Assembly: GCA_945870545.1 (NCBI GenBank)
Contig: CAMBTF010000110.1
Coordinates: 1 to 6,178, forward strand
Length of the DNA: 6,178 nucleotides
Direction: 5' to 3'
DNA from: Akkermansia muciniphila
GTDB taxonomy: Bacteria; Verrucomicrobiota; Verrucomicrobiia; Verrucomicrobiales; Akkermansiaceae
Positions 1 to 5,208 of this stretch are shown piece after piece; positions within the stretch are counted from its first letter, which is position 1, and each line of letters begins with the position of its first letter. Made by a program: the position numbers and the translations under genes. The notes under the pieces were generated by a model, which saw only the letters and a program-made list of their open reading frames with translations, was not told the DNA's origin and ran no database searches.

Positions 1-1
1 C

Positions 2-484
2 AAGGCGCTCGCGGATTTCAAGGGTTCTTCTCTGCGCCTCAACGGCCTGACTACGCTTGACGCCGATACGGCTCAGGCGCTCGCGGATTTCAAGGGGGAT
101 CTGGACCTCTCCGGCCTGACCACGCTCGACGCCGATACCGACAAGGCGCTCAGGGAGTTCAAGGGGGAAGTGGCCCTCCCCGACCAGAGAACACGCGACG
201 CCAATACTGCCAAAATGCTCAGGGAGTCCAAGGGGAGGCTGACTCCGCCGCAGAATGGTCCGAAAACCCGCATTTCGAAGAGACCTAGTAAATCCAAGCC
301 CATGCCCACGCCCGTGGCCCCGGCTGCTAATAAACAACCCCCGACTTACGCATGGCTGGGGATAATCGGCGCAGTGGTTTTACTGGTGTGTTACAGGATC
401 TGGAGGAAGAGGAGCACCGCTGCTAAGGAGCAGGTGAACGAATTGAAACGCAAGGAGCGGACACGCCGAGTGTCGCCCAAATAA
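2..484 (+). CDS. 3' end of a repeat protein with C-terminal membrane anchor
   Basis: The reading frame is open from the window edge to TAA at 482-484, so the N-terminus is missing and 160 residues are visible. Residues 2-78 hold four copies of a 23-24 residue unit, starting at residues 2, 26, 49 and 72. The pattern is ALADFKG, then a short L-rich strand, then GLTTLDADT; the last copy is degenerate. Repeats of this style resemble leucine-rich-repeat-like arrays that I associate with Verrucomicrobiota and Planctomycetota. A Pro/Lys-rich linker follows (about residues 80-113). Then comes a hydrophobic segment at about 117-134 (WLGIIGAVVLLVCY) and a basic tail of about 26 residues. By the positive-inside rule this suggests an anchor with the repeats outside the cytoplasm (inference). 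GTG at 170 could serve as a start, but it would cut through the repeats, so the gene almost certainly begins upstream. The function is unknown; a binding or adhesion role is only a guess. Confidence 0.8.
   Translation, partial: KALADFKGSSLRLNGLTTLDADTAQALADFKGDLDLSGLTTLDADTDKALREFKGEVALPDQRTRDANTAKMLRESKGRLTPPQNGPKTRISKRPSKSKPMPTPVAPAANKQPPTYAWLGIIGAVVLLVCYRIWRKRSTAAKEQVNELKRKERTRRVSPK
5..235 (+). repeat. coding tandem repeat, 69-72 bp period
   Basis: Corresponding points of the repeat lie at 5, 77, 146 and 215, giving spacings of 72, 69 and 69 bases, all whole codons. Copies 1 and 2 share the identical 20-mer at 5-24 and 77-96 (gcgctcgcggatttcaaggg). Copy 3 (146-165) differs at a few bases and copy 4 at more. 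The 'GLTTLDADT' segment is also nearly identical at DNA level between about 47-70 and 116-138. Identity decays toward the 3' end, as expected if the array grows by internal duplication while the last units age. Confidence 0.85.
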
Positions 485-512
485 AGCACAGACTTTGGGC
501 AGACGGTCTAAT

Positions 513-614
513 TCAGAAATCAGCAGGCATGCCACCGGTGTGGAACGAATGCGGAGCCTGCCGTCTTTCCGCCGCGTCCTTCCATTCCTCCAGCTGCTTC
601 AGCGCCCTGCCGAT
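513..614 (-). pseudogene. coding-like 33-codon fragment past the stop of the 248-residue gene
   Basis: Immediately past the TGA of the neighbouring minus-strand gene (601-599), a different frame is open from 614 down to a TGA at 515-513. It reads IGRALKQLEEWKDAAERR and continues to end in GGMPADF. The first part looks like an amphipathic charged helix of the kind that ends many real proteins. No ATG, GTG or TTG opens it, and its 5' end overlaps the last few codons of the upstream gene. It is therefore either the old C-terminus of that gene, displaced by a frameshift near 600-610, or chance. No family was recognised. Confidence 0.35.
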
Positions 615-1345
615 TCAATGGATACATCATCATGTATCCAGTCACGGGCGATCACCTGGCTGATCTTGAATTGCTTCGGCAGCAGCGTTTCGTTCCTTCG
701 GATCTGAAGCGTAACGCGCGGTGACCGCGCATCGGTCGCGAGGATATCCCTGATACGAATTTCCTCTTCGGAGCCGATTTCGGCGTAAGCATGGAGGGTT
801 GTGTCCATGTCCGGGGAACTGATCTTGTAAGCGCACCATTTCGTGTCATCGCGGAAAACTCCGTTGTGATAAGCGGATTTGGAAATCATCACCCGTACGA
901 GGCAAGTTTCCACATTGCCGTCCACGATATCATTCCAGGGATGGCTGGTCTTGCGTATGTATGAACCGAAATCAACCTTGTGCGATCCGTCGGGCTGGCG
1001 CGTGATCTGTGCAAGACGAACGGAACTCGACTTTCCTGTGGAATACATTGTCGTGACCTCCTCAATCACCCTGTGCCCTATGTAGCGTATCCCCAGCCAT
1101 TTGAGTTCCTTCACATCGCCTTCCTGCGTCCGAATCTCCTTCAGGATCTCACAGGCGGCGGCGGGCGTCATTCCCGTCTCTAGCCTGAATCTTCGGGTGA
1201 TGTTGTCGGAATCGGAAGCAAGGGCATCGGATACCAGTTTTTCGGCGGCGAGGGCTCCCAGCAGATTGTTGAGGTTGTTTTTGCCAAGCCCTTCCTCATG
1301 CCCGGGGGAGACGGTGAGTAACGAGTTGTAACCCGGCGACTTCAC
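599..1345 (-). CDS. hypothetical protein, 248 residues, Verrucomicrobiota-type family
   Basis: The gene runs from GTG at 1345-1343 to TGA at 601-599. I know no function for it. The C-terminal two thirds look like a folded alpha/beta domain: HKVDFGSYI (122-130), a PW pair (136-137), SKSAYHNGVFRDDTKWCAYK (155-174), SSPDM (176-180), LHAYAEIGSEE (184-194) and a final VIARDWI (231-237). From memory, this order (DG..xVDWxSY, then YYNxxFxDxxKW, a SPD loop, and a terminal ADRW) is shared by hypothetical proteins common in Verrucomicrobiota; a search would be needed to confirm that. The N-terminal 60 residues are polar, with no signal peptide or membrane segment, unlike a typical secreted or anchored member. 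No better in-frame start exists upstream because a stop lies at 1369-1367. The GTG overlaps the stop of a coding-like frame as GTGA, which suggests translational coupling or a disrupted locus. Codon use is less GC-biased than in the adjacent deiminase gene. A frameshift at its 3' end is possible. Confidence 0.72.
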   Translation of the reverse strand: MKSPGYNSLLTVSPGHEEGLGKNNLNNLLGALAAEKLVSDALASDSDNITRRFRLETGMTPAAACEILKEIRTQEGDVKELKWLGIRYIGHRVIEEVTTMYSTGKSSSVRLAQITRQPDGSHKVDFGSYIRKTSHPWNDIVDGNVETCLVRVMISKSAYHNGVFRDDTKWCAYKISSPDMDTTLHAYAEIGSEEEIRIRDILATDARSPRVTLQIRRNETLLPKQFKISQVIARDWIHDDVSIESAGR

Positions 1346-1518
1346 GACCTGCGGACTTTGAATACATCAGCCACCACACGGATAAAATCGACCATCTGCC
1401 ACGATTTCGTCACGGAATCGTTTTTTCGCAGAAAGTCAGCGGCGCGTTCACCGATGGTTGGGATTGAAGTCTGCCTCGGAAAGCGGGAAGCTGCCGAGAT
1501 GACTCCTGCGCAATCTGG
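1342..1518 (-). pseudogene. coding-like fragment overlapping the start of the 248-residue gene
   Basis: A minus-strand frame is open from just after a stop at 1521-1519 to TGA at 1344-1342. That TGA shares bases with the GTG start of the next gene (GTGA). From about 1455 it reads IGERAADFLRKNDSVTKS and then WQMVDFIRVVADVFKVRRS. This is a plausible helical C-terminus with normal charge balance, unlike the Ser/Pro/Arg-rich text of the other antisense frames here. The only standard start is GTG at 1413, giving 23 residues, so no complete gene is present. The upper part overlaps the deiminase gene and is probably non-coding. The likely reading is the tail of a gene whose body was lost when the deiminase gene came to lie next to it. 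Function is unknown. Confidence 0.35.
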
Positions 1519-2542
1519 TTACGCCATGCCGCCCGAATGGTCGCCGCAAAGCGCCATCTGGCTTTCCTGGCCCGTGGACGATCCGCGCCATTGGGGCGGC
1601 GAGAAACGCGATATCATCCATACCAAGTTCGCCGAGATCGCCGCGGCCATCTCGCATACGCAAACCGTCCGCATCAACGCCCCCGGCGCTTCCCATGAAA
1701 ACATCGCCACCGCCTGCAACCGCGCCAAGGCCGATCCCGCCCATCTCGAACTCTACGACCACCCGAACAACGACGTCTGGTGCCGCGACCACGGCCCGAT
1801 CTTCGTGAAAAATGCCGCAGGCAAGATCGCCGTTACCGACTGGGAATTCAACGCATGGGGCGGAAAATTCGGCCCCTGGGATCTCGACAACGCCATCCCG
1901 GAACGCATCGCCGCCGCCCTCGGCCTGCCGATTTTCAAAGGCGGCATGATCCTCGAAGGCGGCGCGATCGAGGTCAACGGACGCGGCCAGCTCCTCACCA
2001 CCGAAGCCGTCCTGCTTAACCCGAACCGCAACCCCCACCTCTCCCGCGAGGAAACCGAACAAAAACTCCGCGACACACTAGGCGTCTCCGAAATCCTCTG
2101 GCTCCGCCAAGGCATCGAGGGCGATGACACAGACGGCCACATCGACGACCTCGCCCGCTTCACCAACGAAGACACCATCCTCGCCTGCCAAGAGCCGGAT
2201 ACCTCCTCACCGAACCACGCCCCACTCGCCGACAACACCGACCGCCTGAAACATTTCCTCACCCCCGCTGGCCGCACCTACGAGATCCTCCCCATCCACC
2301 TCCCGCAGGCCTGCGAGATCCCCGGCTGGCGCCTGCCCGTCCTCCCCGCCTCCTACGTGAATTTCCTCATCCTCAACCACGCCGTCCTCGTCCCCACCTT
2401 CCGCCAGCGGAAAAACGACGACCGCGCCCTCGGCATCATCGCCGAACAATTCCCCGACCGCGAGATCATCGCCATTGACTGCCTAGACCTCGTCCAGGAA
2501 GGCGGCACGCTGCACTGCATCTCCCAACAGCAGCCGGCGTGA
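1499..2542 (+). CDS. aguA: agmatine deiminase family protein (PAD_porph-type)
   Basis: The predicted protein belongs to the agmatine deiminase / Porphyromonas-type peptidylarginine deiminase family. These enzymes hydrolyse a guanidino group; agmatine deiminase gives N-carbamoylputrescine plus ammonia in putrescine synthesis. The 347 residues fit the family length (about 340-370). Visible motifs in order are MPPEW and IWLSWP near the N-terminus, NDVWCRDHGPIF (91-102), LEGGAIEV with E153, LLNPNRNPHLS after it, DDTDGHIDDLARF with D212 and H214, and EGGTLHCISQQQP with the nucleophile Cys340. The acidic residues, His and Cys needed for amidinotransferase-fold catalysis are all present. I chose ATG 1499 because homology begins there and GGGAAG at 1485-1490 lies 8 bases upstream. 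The open frame reaches back to TTG 1358, but that extension shows no family features. No N-carbamoylputrescine amidase (aguB) is adjacent in the window. GC-rich third positions are strong. Agmatine as substrate is likely but not certain. Confidence 0.92.
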   Translation: MTPAQSGYAMPPEWSPQSAIWLSWPVDDPRHWGGEKRDIIHTKFAEIAAAISHTQTVRINAPGASHENIATACNRAKADPAHLELYDHPNNDVWCRDHGPIFVKNAAGKIAVTDWEFNAWGGKFGPWDLDNAIPERIAAALGLPIFKGGMILEGGAIEVNGRGQLLTTEAVLLNPNRNPHLSREETEQKLRDTLGVSEILWLRQGIEGDDTDGHIDDLARFTNEDTILACQEPDTSSPNHAPLADNTDRLKHFLTPAGRTYEILPIHLPQACEIPGWRLPVLPASYVNFLILNHAVLVPTFRQRKNDDRALGIIAEQFPDREIIAIDCLDLVQEGGTLHCISQQQPA

Positions 2543-2544
2543 CG

Positions 2545-2628
2545 GTGTTCGTGGCGATCGTGGCGGCGATCTTCGGTCGCCGTTTCATCAAGCTTGGATC
2601 TTGGTCAGACCACCAAGAATCAACCTAA
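2545..2628 (+). other. short open stretch downstream of aguA
   Basis: Right after the aguA stop, a frame starting with GTG 2545 reads VFVAIVAAIFGRRFIKLGSW and ends at TAA 2626-2628, 27 codons in all. The same frame reopens after that stop as the 50-codon fragment that follows. It could be a tiny membrane peptide, or the upstream part of a broken gene separated from the next fragment by one nonsense codon. There is no ribosome binding site and no recognised family. An imperfect inverted repeat at about 2594-2620 (cttggt / accaccaag) has no T-tract and is not a convincing terminator. Confidence 0.2.
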
Positions 2629-2637
2629 AATCAGCAG

Positions 2638-2790
2638 TTGCAGAGGGGCAATTTCACCGCAAAGGCGCACCCGGAGTGCAGCCGTTTGCATGCGGCGAAG
2701 GACATCGCGAAGGCGGGTCTGTCACTCGAATCGGCGGCGCACCTGCTGAATGATTCCGAGTATTCGGCGGTGTTCGGGAAAACGAGTTGA
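2638..2790 (+). pseudogene. 50-codon gene fragment, unknown family
   Basis: A frame beginning at TTG 2638, with an upstream stop at 2626-2628, ends at TGA 2788-2790. The C-terminal 35 residues look like real protein: HAAKDIAKAGLSLESAAHLL then NDSEYSAVFGKTS. The helical 'AG-SLE--A-LL--S' pattern is faintly like the helix after the H-x-x-R box of tyrosine recombinases, but the catalytic residues are not there, so I do not assign it. There is no ribosome binding site, and the length is too short for any enzyme. The sequence at about 2649-2672 (ttcaccgcaaaggcgcac) has the look of a dispersed intergenic element (from memory), which would support a breakpoint here. It is best read as the surviving 3' end of a gene, or less likely a small protein. 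Confidence 0.4.
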
Positions 2791-2795
2791 TTCAT

Positions 2796-2903
2796 TCAAC
2801 GGCGGGCGTGTCCCGGGCGGGCGCGGACGTAGAGTGTGTGCGGCATGTCATAGAAATCGAGATAGACCGTTTGCCAAAAGTCCTTGAGATAAAGGGAAAT
2901 TTT
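2796..2903 (-). pseudogene. 35-codon C-terminal gene fragment, minus strand
   Basis: On the minus strand, after a stop at 2906-2904, the frame reads ISLYLKDFWQTVYLDFYDMP and then HTLYVRARPGHARR, ending at TGA 2798-2796. The composition (aromatics, DFW, DFYDMPHTL) is strongly protein-like, unlike the other frames here. There is no usable start except an internal ATG that would leave 16 residues. The run of six T/A at 2900-2905 marks the point where the protein-like text stops, so it is probably the truncated C-terminus of a lost gene. It converges on the plus-strand fragment ending at 2790, with only 5 bases between the two stop codons. No family was recognised. Confidence 0.42.
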
Positions 2904-2951
2904 TTAGGTTTGCTTCGTGCCGCTGGCGCGGGTGGTTCGTTGTGGTTCCGG

Positions 2952-3116
2952 CGAATGAGTGACCATTCCTGCGTGATTCTTCCGTTGTGGATAAATCTGG
3001 TGCGCGAGGGCTGGGACGTGATTGGAAGCCTCTTCATCATACTGGGATCACCTTGGCAAAACTGTTACAGCGAGTGCTTCAACGCACGGTTGTGCTTCGA
3101 GTTTGCGATTGCCTGA
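2952..3116 (+). pseudogene. degraded IS3-like transposase, C-terminal part of DDE domain
   Basis: The frame ending at TGA 3114-3116 contains GSPWQNCYSECFNARL (3045-3092). This matches the highly conserved end of the IS3-family OrfB integrase core (typically GSPWQNGYxESFNxRLRDE). Glu at 3072-3074 corresponds to the last residue of the DDE triad. Upstream, 'RMSDHS' (2952-2969) places an Asp 36 residues before this Glu, close to the D-35-E spacing of the family, although the text between is poorly conserved. After FNARL the frame runs only seven more codons to a stop, where an intact IS3 OrfB would continue for some tens of residues. There is no OrfA, no N-terminal half of OrfB, and no recognisable terminal inverted repeats. 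It is a fossil. The assignment rests mainly on the GSPWQN block, which is very specific. Confidence 0.72.
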
Positions 3117-3132
3117 ATCAATCTTCCCGTTC

Positions 3133-4014
3133 TCAGCCCTTCGCCACCTTGTCGAGTATCCCGTTCACGAAACGGCCGGAGTCAGTGGTGCCGAAGCGTT
3201 TGGCGAGTTCGATGGCTTCGTTGATGACCGCCTTGGGCGGGGTATCCGTGCGGATCAGTTCGTAAGTGCCGAGGCGCAGGATGGCGCGATCCACGGGGTC
3301 GATGCGGGCGGGGGAGAAATTCTCGACGATGCTGGCGAGCTTTGCGTCGATTTCTCCTTTGGCAGCGAGGATGGCGTCCACAAGTTCGTCGGTGCGGGTG
3401 CGGAGGGCGGCGATCTCGGATTTCGATTCGCGGAGTTTCGCGAGGTCCGTCTGTTCCGGGAAATTCTCGGGCTGCTCCACCATGCGGACGCGGTCGGAGA
3501 TGCGCTGTAGTCGGCGGACGGAGGCGGTGACGGGTTCGAGATGGGGTTTGAGCGAGGGGAAATCGATGGCGCTGCGCAAGAACTGCTCGCGGTGGAAGGC
3601 GAGGTCGCGGTCGGTTCTGAAAAAGCTCCCGAGGGCGTCCGTGAACTCATCGGCGACGGCGGAGTCTTCGCCGGTTTTGGGGAGTTTGCCGAGCTTCGAG
3701 AACGCGATGCTCCAGGATGATTCCAATGCGAGGAGGCGGGTCAGGGCTTCCTTCAGGGATTCGGCTTGCGGCATGGCCGTAAGGTGGGCGAGCGCAGGTT
3801 GTGAGCGTTCGACAAAATCGGACAGCCTTTCCTCGCGGCCATGAGCAAGGTGGTGGACGGTGCGGAACGTGGCGACCTGTAGATTGCGACGGTCGGTTTC
3901 TGTGAGAAATTCCCAAAACGGCTCGCGCAAGGCGGCGGGATCCGACCCACCCTCCAGGTCGGAGCAATAGAGGAATTGGATGGCGGATTCCCTGATTTGC
4001 CTGCGGCTCAACAT
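3133..4014 (-). CDS. nusB: transcription antitermination protein NusB, enlarged
   Basis: NusB binds boxA RNA with NusE (S10) and supports antitermination of rRNA operons. Both ends are canonical. [19 protein letters not shown] (2-20) is the RNA-binding first helix. The C-terminus carries [16 protein letters not shown] (238-253), then [13 protein letters not shown] (263-275) and the terminal [12 protein letters not shown] block. The protein has 293 residues, whereas typical NusB has about 130-160. About 150 extra, mostly helical and charged residues (roughly 45-195) separate the two halves. The frame extends upstream to 4170 inside ribH, but that text is low-complexity and NusB homology begins at ATG 4014, which I chose. 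The start lies 4 bases after the ribH stop, so translational coupling is likely; no clear Shine-Dalgarno is near. I see no terminator beyond the stop at 3135-3133. Identity as NusB is secure; the role of the insertion is unknown. Confidence 0.95.
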   Translation of the reverse strand: MLSRRQIRESAIQFLYCSDLEGGSDPAALREPFWEFLTETDRRNLQVATFRTVHHLAHGREERLSDFVERSQPALAHLTAMPQAESLKEALTRLLALESSWSIAFSKLGKLPKTGEDSAVADEFTDALGSFFRTDRDLAFHREQFLRSAIDFPSLKPHLEPVTASVRRLQRISDRVRMVEQPENFPEQTDLAKLRESKSEIAALRTRTDELVDAILAAKGEIDAKLASIVENFSPARIDPVDRAILRLGTYELIRTDTPPKAVINEAIELAKRFGTTDSGRFVNGILDKVAKG

Positions 4015-4018
4015 CTGC

Positions 4019-4525
4019 TTATTTTGATTTTCGTTTCTCTTCCAAAGGCATCGATTTCTCGATCTCGGCGAAGACTTCGATGATGTTAGCGGCGGCGCGG
4101 GCGGCTTCGCGGCCCCGGTTCTTGGCGGAGCCGATGCAGCGCACATGAGCCTGCTTTTCGTTTTCAACAAGCAGCACCTCGTGGATCACGGGGATGCGAT
4201 ATTGCACGGAGATGCTCTGGAGGGAGTTCGTCACGGAGGATGCGATCAGATCCGCGTGGCTGGTCTCCCCGCGGATGATCACACCAAGGGCGATCACGCA
4301 GCTGAAAAGTTCGCGCTCCAGCAGGTTGGCAACCGTGGCCGGAATCTCGAACGCCCCGTTTACCCGGATCAGGTCAATGCGGGACATGGGTAAAACCTCT
4401 CCCAGTTCCTCGATCGCGTGATCTACAAGCGAATCGGTGAACTTTTCGTTGTATTTGGAGGCGACGACGCAGATACGAACTTTCTGGCCGAAAACCCTAG
4501 GTTTGGGTTGCAGTGCATTGGACAT
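4019..4525 (-). CDS. ribH: 6,7-dimethyl-8-ribityllumazine synthase
   Basis: This enzyme condenses 5-amino-6-ribitylaminouracil with 3,4-dihydroxy-2-butanone 4-phosphate to give 6,7-dimethyl-8-ribityllumazine, the penultimate step of riboflavin synthesis, in the cytoplasm. Visible motifs are [18 protein letters not shown] (20-37), VNGAFEIP (55-62), [19 protein letters not shown] (76-94) with catalytic His90, [19 protein letters not shown] (112-130) with the phosphate-binding Arg129 region, and [10 protein letters not shown] (136-145). The 168 residues fit the usual 150-170. The substitution HEVLLVEN where most family members have FGVLTTDT is notable but the fold motifs are intact. The start ATG 4525 follows directly from homology; no Shine-Dalgarno is visible. 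nusB follows after 4 bases. The ribH-nusB pairing is seen in many bacteria. Confidence 0.96.
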   Translation of the reverse strand: MSNALQPKPRVFGQKVRICVVASKYNEKFTDSLVDHAIEELGEVLPMSRIDLIRVNGAFEIPATVANLLERELFSCVIALGVIIRGETSHADLIASSVTNSLQSISVQYRIPVIHEVLLVENEKQAHVRCIGSAKNRGREAARAAANIIEVFAEIEKSMPLEEKRKSK

Positions 4526-4690
4526 GTGACCGCTATGGCGGCGGGAAACGGAAAAGTCAACCGACTGCCTGAAATTTGCTTGATGCCGTCCGCCATCGCT
4601 TTGAGCTTTACGCGCTGGATAGGGAGTTTAGACAAGTCGCGCCGCCGTGCCCTGCCGGGCCTGCCGGATAACCAACCATCCCCAACCAAC
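4526..4690. promoter_or_regulatory. divergent intergenic region between ribH and the DUF6941-like gene
   Basis: These 165 bases must carry the start signals for both directions. Toward ribH, TTGACT (minus strand, 4560-4555) is a fair -35 element. Seventeen bases on, the hexamer CATAGC (4537-4532) is a poor -10, and it would put transcription start almost at the ATG. Toward the plus strand, TTGAGC at 4601-4606 and TTTAGA at 4627-4632 are a possible pair with an over-long spacer of 20. No FMN riboswitch is present: there is too little space and no conserved pairing pattern. The promoter calls are weak. Confidence 0.25.
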
Positions 4691-5110
4691 ATGGACATCC
4701 AAATCGCCACTCTTTGTGACTTCGCGGCCGACTACAACGGCAAGCTTGTCATCTCCGGAACCTTCGATACCCTTGCGGCCCGCGCGCTGCCGGTGGTGCA
4801 TCCTGCCTGCTCGCTGGCGATGCGTTTCTGCTTCACGCAGGAAGACATCGGCCGCCACAAGCTCTCGATCAACATCATCAACGAGGACGGCGAATCGCTC
4901 GATCCGAACAATATGCCGATCAAGCCGGAGTTCGAAGTGCAGCTCCCCAAGGGTGCGCCTTTCCTCACGCGCAACATCGTGATGAACCTGCAGGGCTTGC
5001 GTTTCCCCGAGGATGGCATCTACTCGATCGATATCGGCTGCGACGACGAGGTGCTCATCCGCGTGCCGCTGCGCGTGGTCAAGGTGAACGCTGAGGGCAA
5101 GGCCGAGTAA
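4691..5110 (+). CDS. DUF6941-like protein, 139 residues
   Basis: This is a small cytoplasmic-type protein without signal peptide or membrane segment. The pattern is a strand-rich fold: DIQIATLCDFAADYNGKLVI (2-21), SGTFDTL (22-28), ARALPVVHPACSLAMRFCF (30-48), then SINIINEDGESL (59-70) and a closing EDGIYSIDIGCDDEVLIRVP (107-126). The motifs 'GKL.I.G.FDTL' and 'P..HP...LA.R..F', followed by 'G.H.L.I.I...DG', match what I recall of the DUF6941 family, whose function is not known to me. ATG 4691 was chosen because family similarity starts there; the open frame back to 4418 runs through the ribH start and is not coding. No Shine-Dalgarno precedes it (only an AC-rich leader). The gene stands alone, divergent from ribH, and ends at a strong terminator. 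Confidence 0.8.
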   Translation: MDIQIATLCDFAADYNGKLVISGTFDTLAARALPVVHPACSLAMRFCFTQEDIGRHKLSINIINEDGESLDPNNMPIKPEFEVQLPKGAPFLTRNIVMNLQGLRFPEDGIYSIDIGCDDEVLIRVPLRVVKVNAEGKAE

Positions 5111-5128
5111 GTTTCCCATCCTTTCCAA

Positions 5129-5162
5129 AACGCCATTCCGTCCGCGGGGTGGCGTTTTTTTT
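5129..5162 (+). terminator. intrinsic terminator
   Basis: AACGCCATTCC (5129-5139) pairs with GGGGTGGCGTT (5146-5156) as an 11-bp stem with two G-T wobbles. The loop has six bases, and a tract of eight T runs through 5155-5162. It begins 18 bases after the stop of the DUF6941-like gene, so it ends that transcript. The dehydrogenase gene starting at 5209 must therefore have its own promoter or rely on read-through. Confidence 0.9.
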
Positions 5163-5208
5163 GCGAATGAGGGGTTGCGCGCGCGCCGGGCGGGGTTTTG
5201 CTGGGCGC

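Noticed and set aside
5..235. CRISPR-like or intergenic tandem repeat
   Set aside because: The repeats keep frame, have whole-codon spacing and encode a regular peptide pattern; there are no spacers.
1358..1498. 47-residue N-terminal extension of the deiminase from TTG 1358
   Set aside because: The text does not resemble the family, and ATG 1499 has a spaced GGGAAG and sits where homology begins.
1448..2062. 204-codon minus-strand open frame
   Set aside because: It mirrors the deiminase gene, whose catalytic motifs are intact; the protein text is Gly/Val-rich and unstructured.
2594..2620. Terminator after aguA
   Set aside because: The inverted repeat is imperfect with an internal bulge and has no T-tract.
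2638..2790. Tyrosine recombinase C-terminus
   Set aside because: Only a loose AG-SLE--A-LL pattern fits; the H-x-x-R box and the Tyr motif are missing.
3266..3844. 192-codon open frame antisense to nusB
   Set aside because: It is Ser/Arg-rich, the typical mirror of a GC-rich gene, with no motif; nusB on the other strand is certain.
4015..4170. 52-residue N-terminal extension of NusB
   Set aside because: It lies inside the ribH coding sequence in another frame, is Pro/Ser/Arg-rich, and NusB similarity begins exactly at ATG 4014.
4418..4690. Upstream extension of the DUF6941-like protein
   Set aside because: It runs antisense through the start of ribH and through the divergent intergenic region; family similarity starts at 4691.
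4526..4690. FMN riboswitch ahead of ribH
   Set aside because: The gap is shared with a divergent gene and shows none of the conserved paired segments expected.
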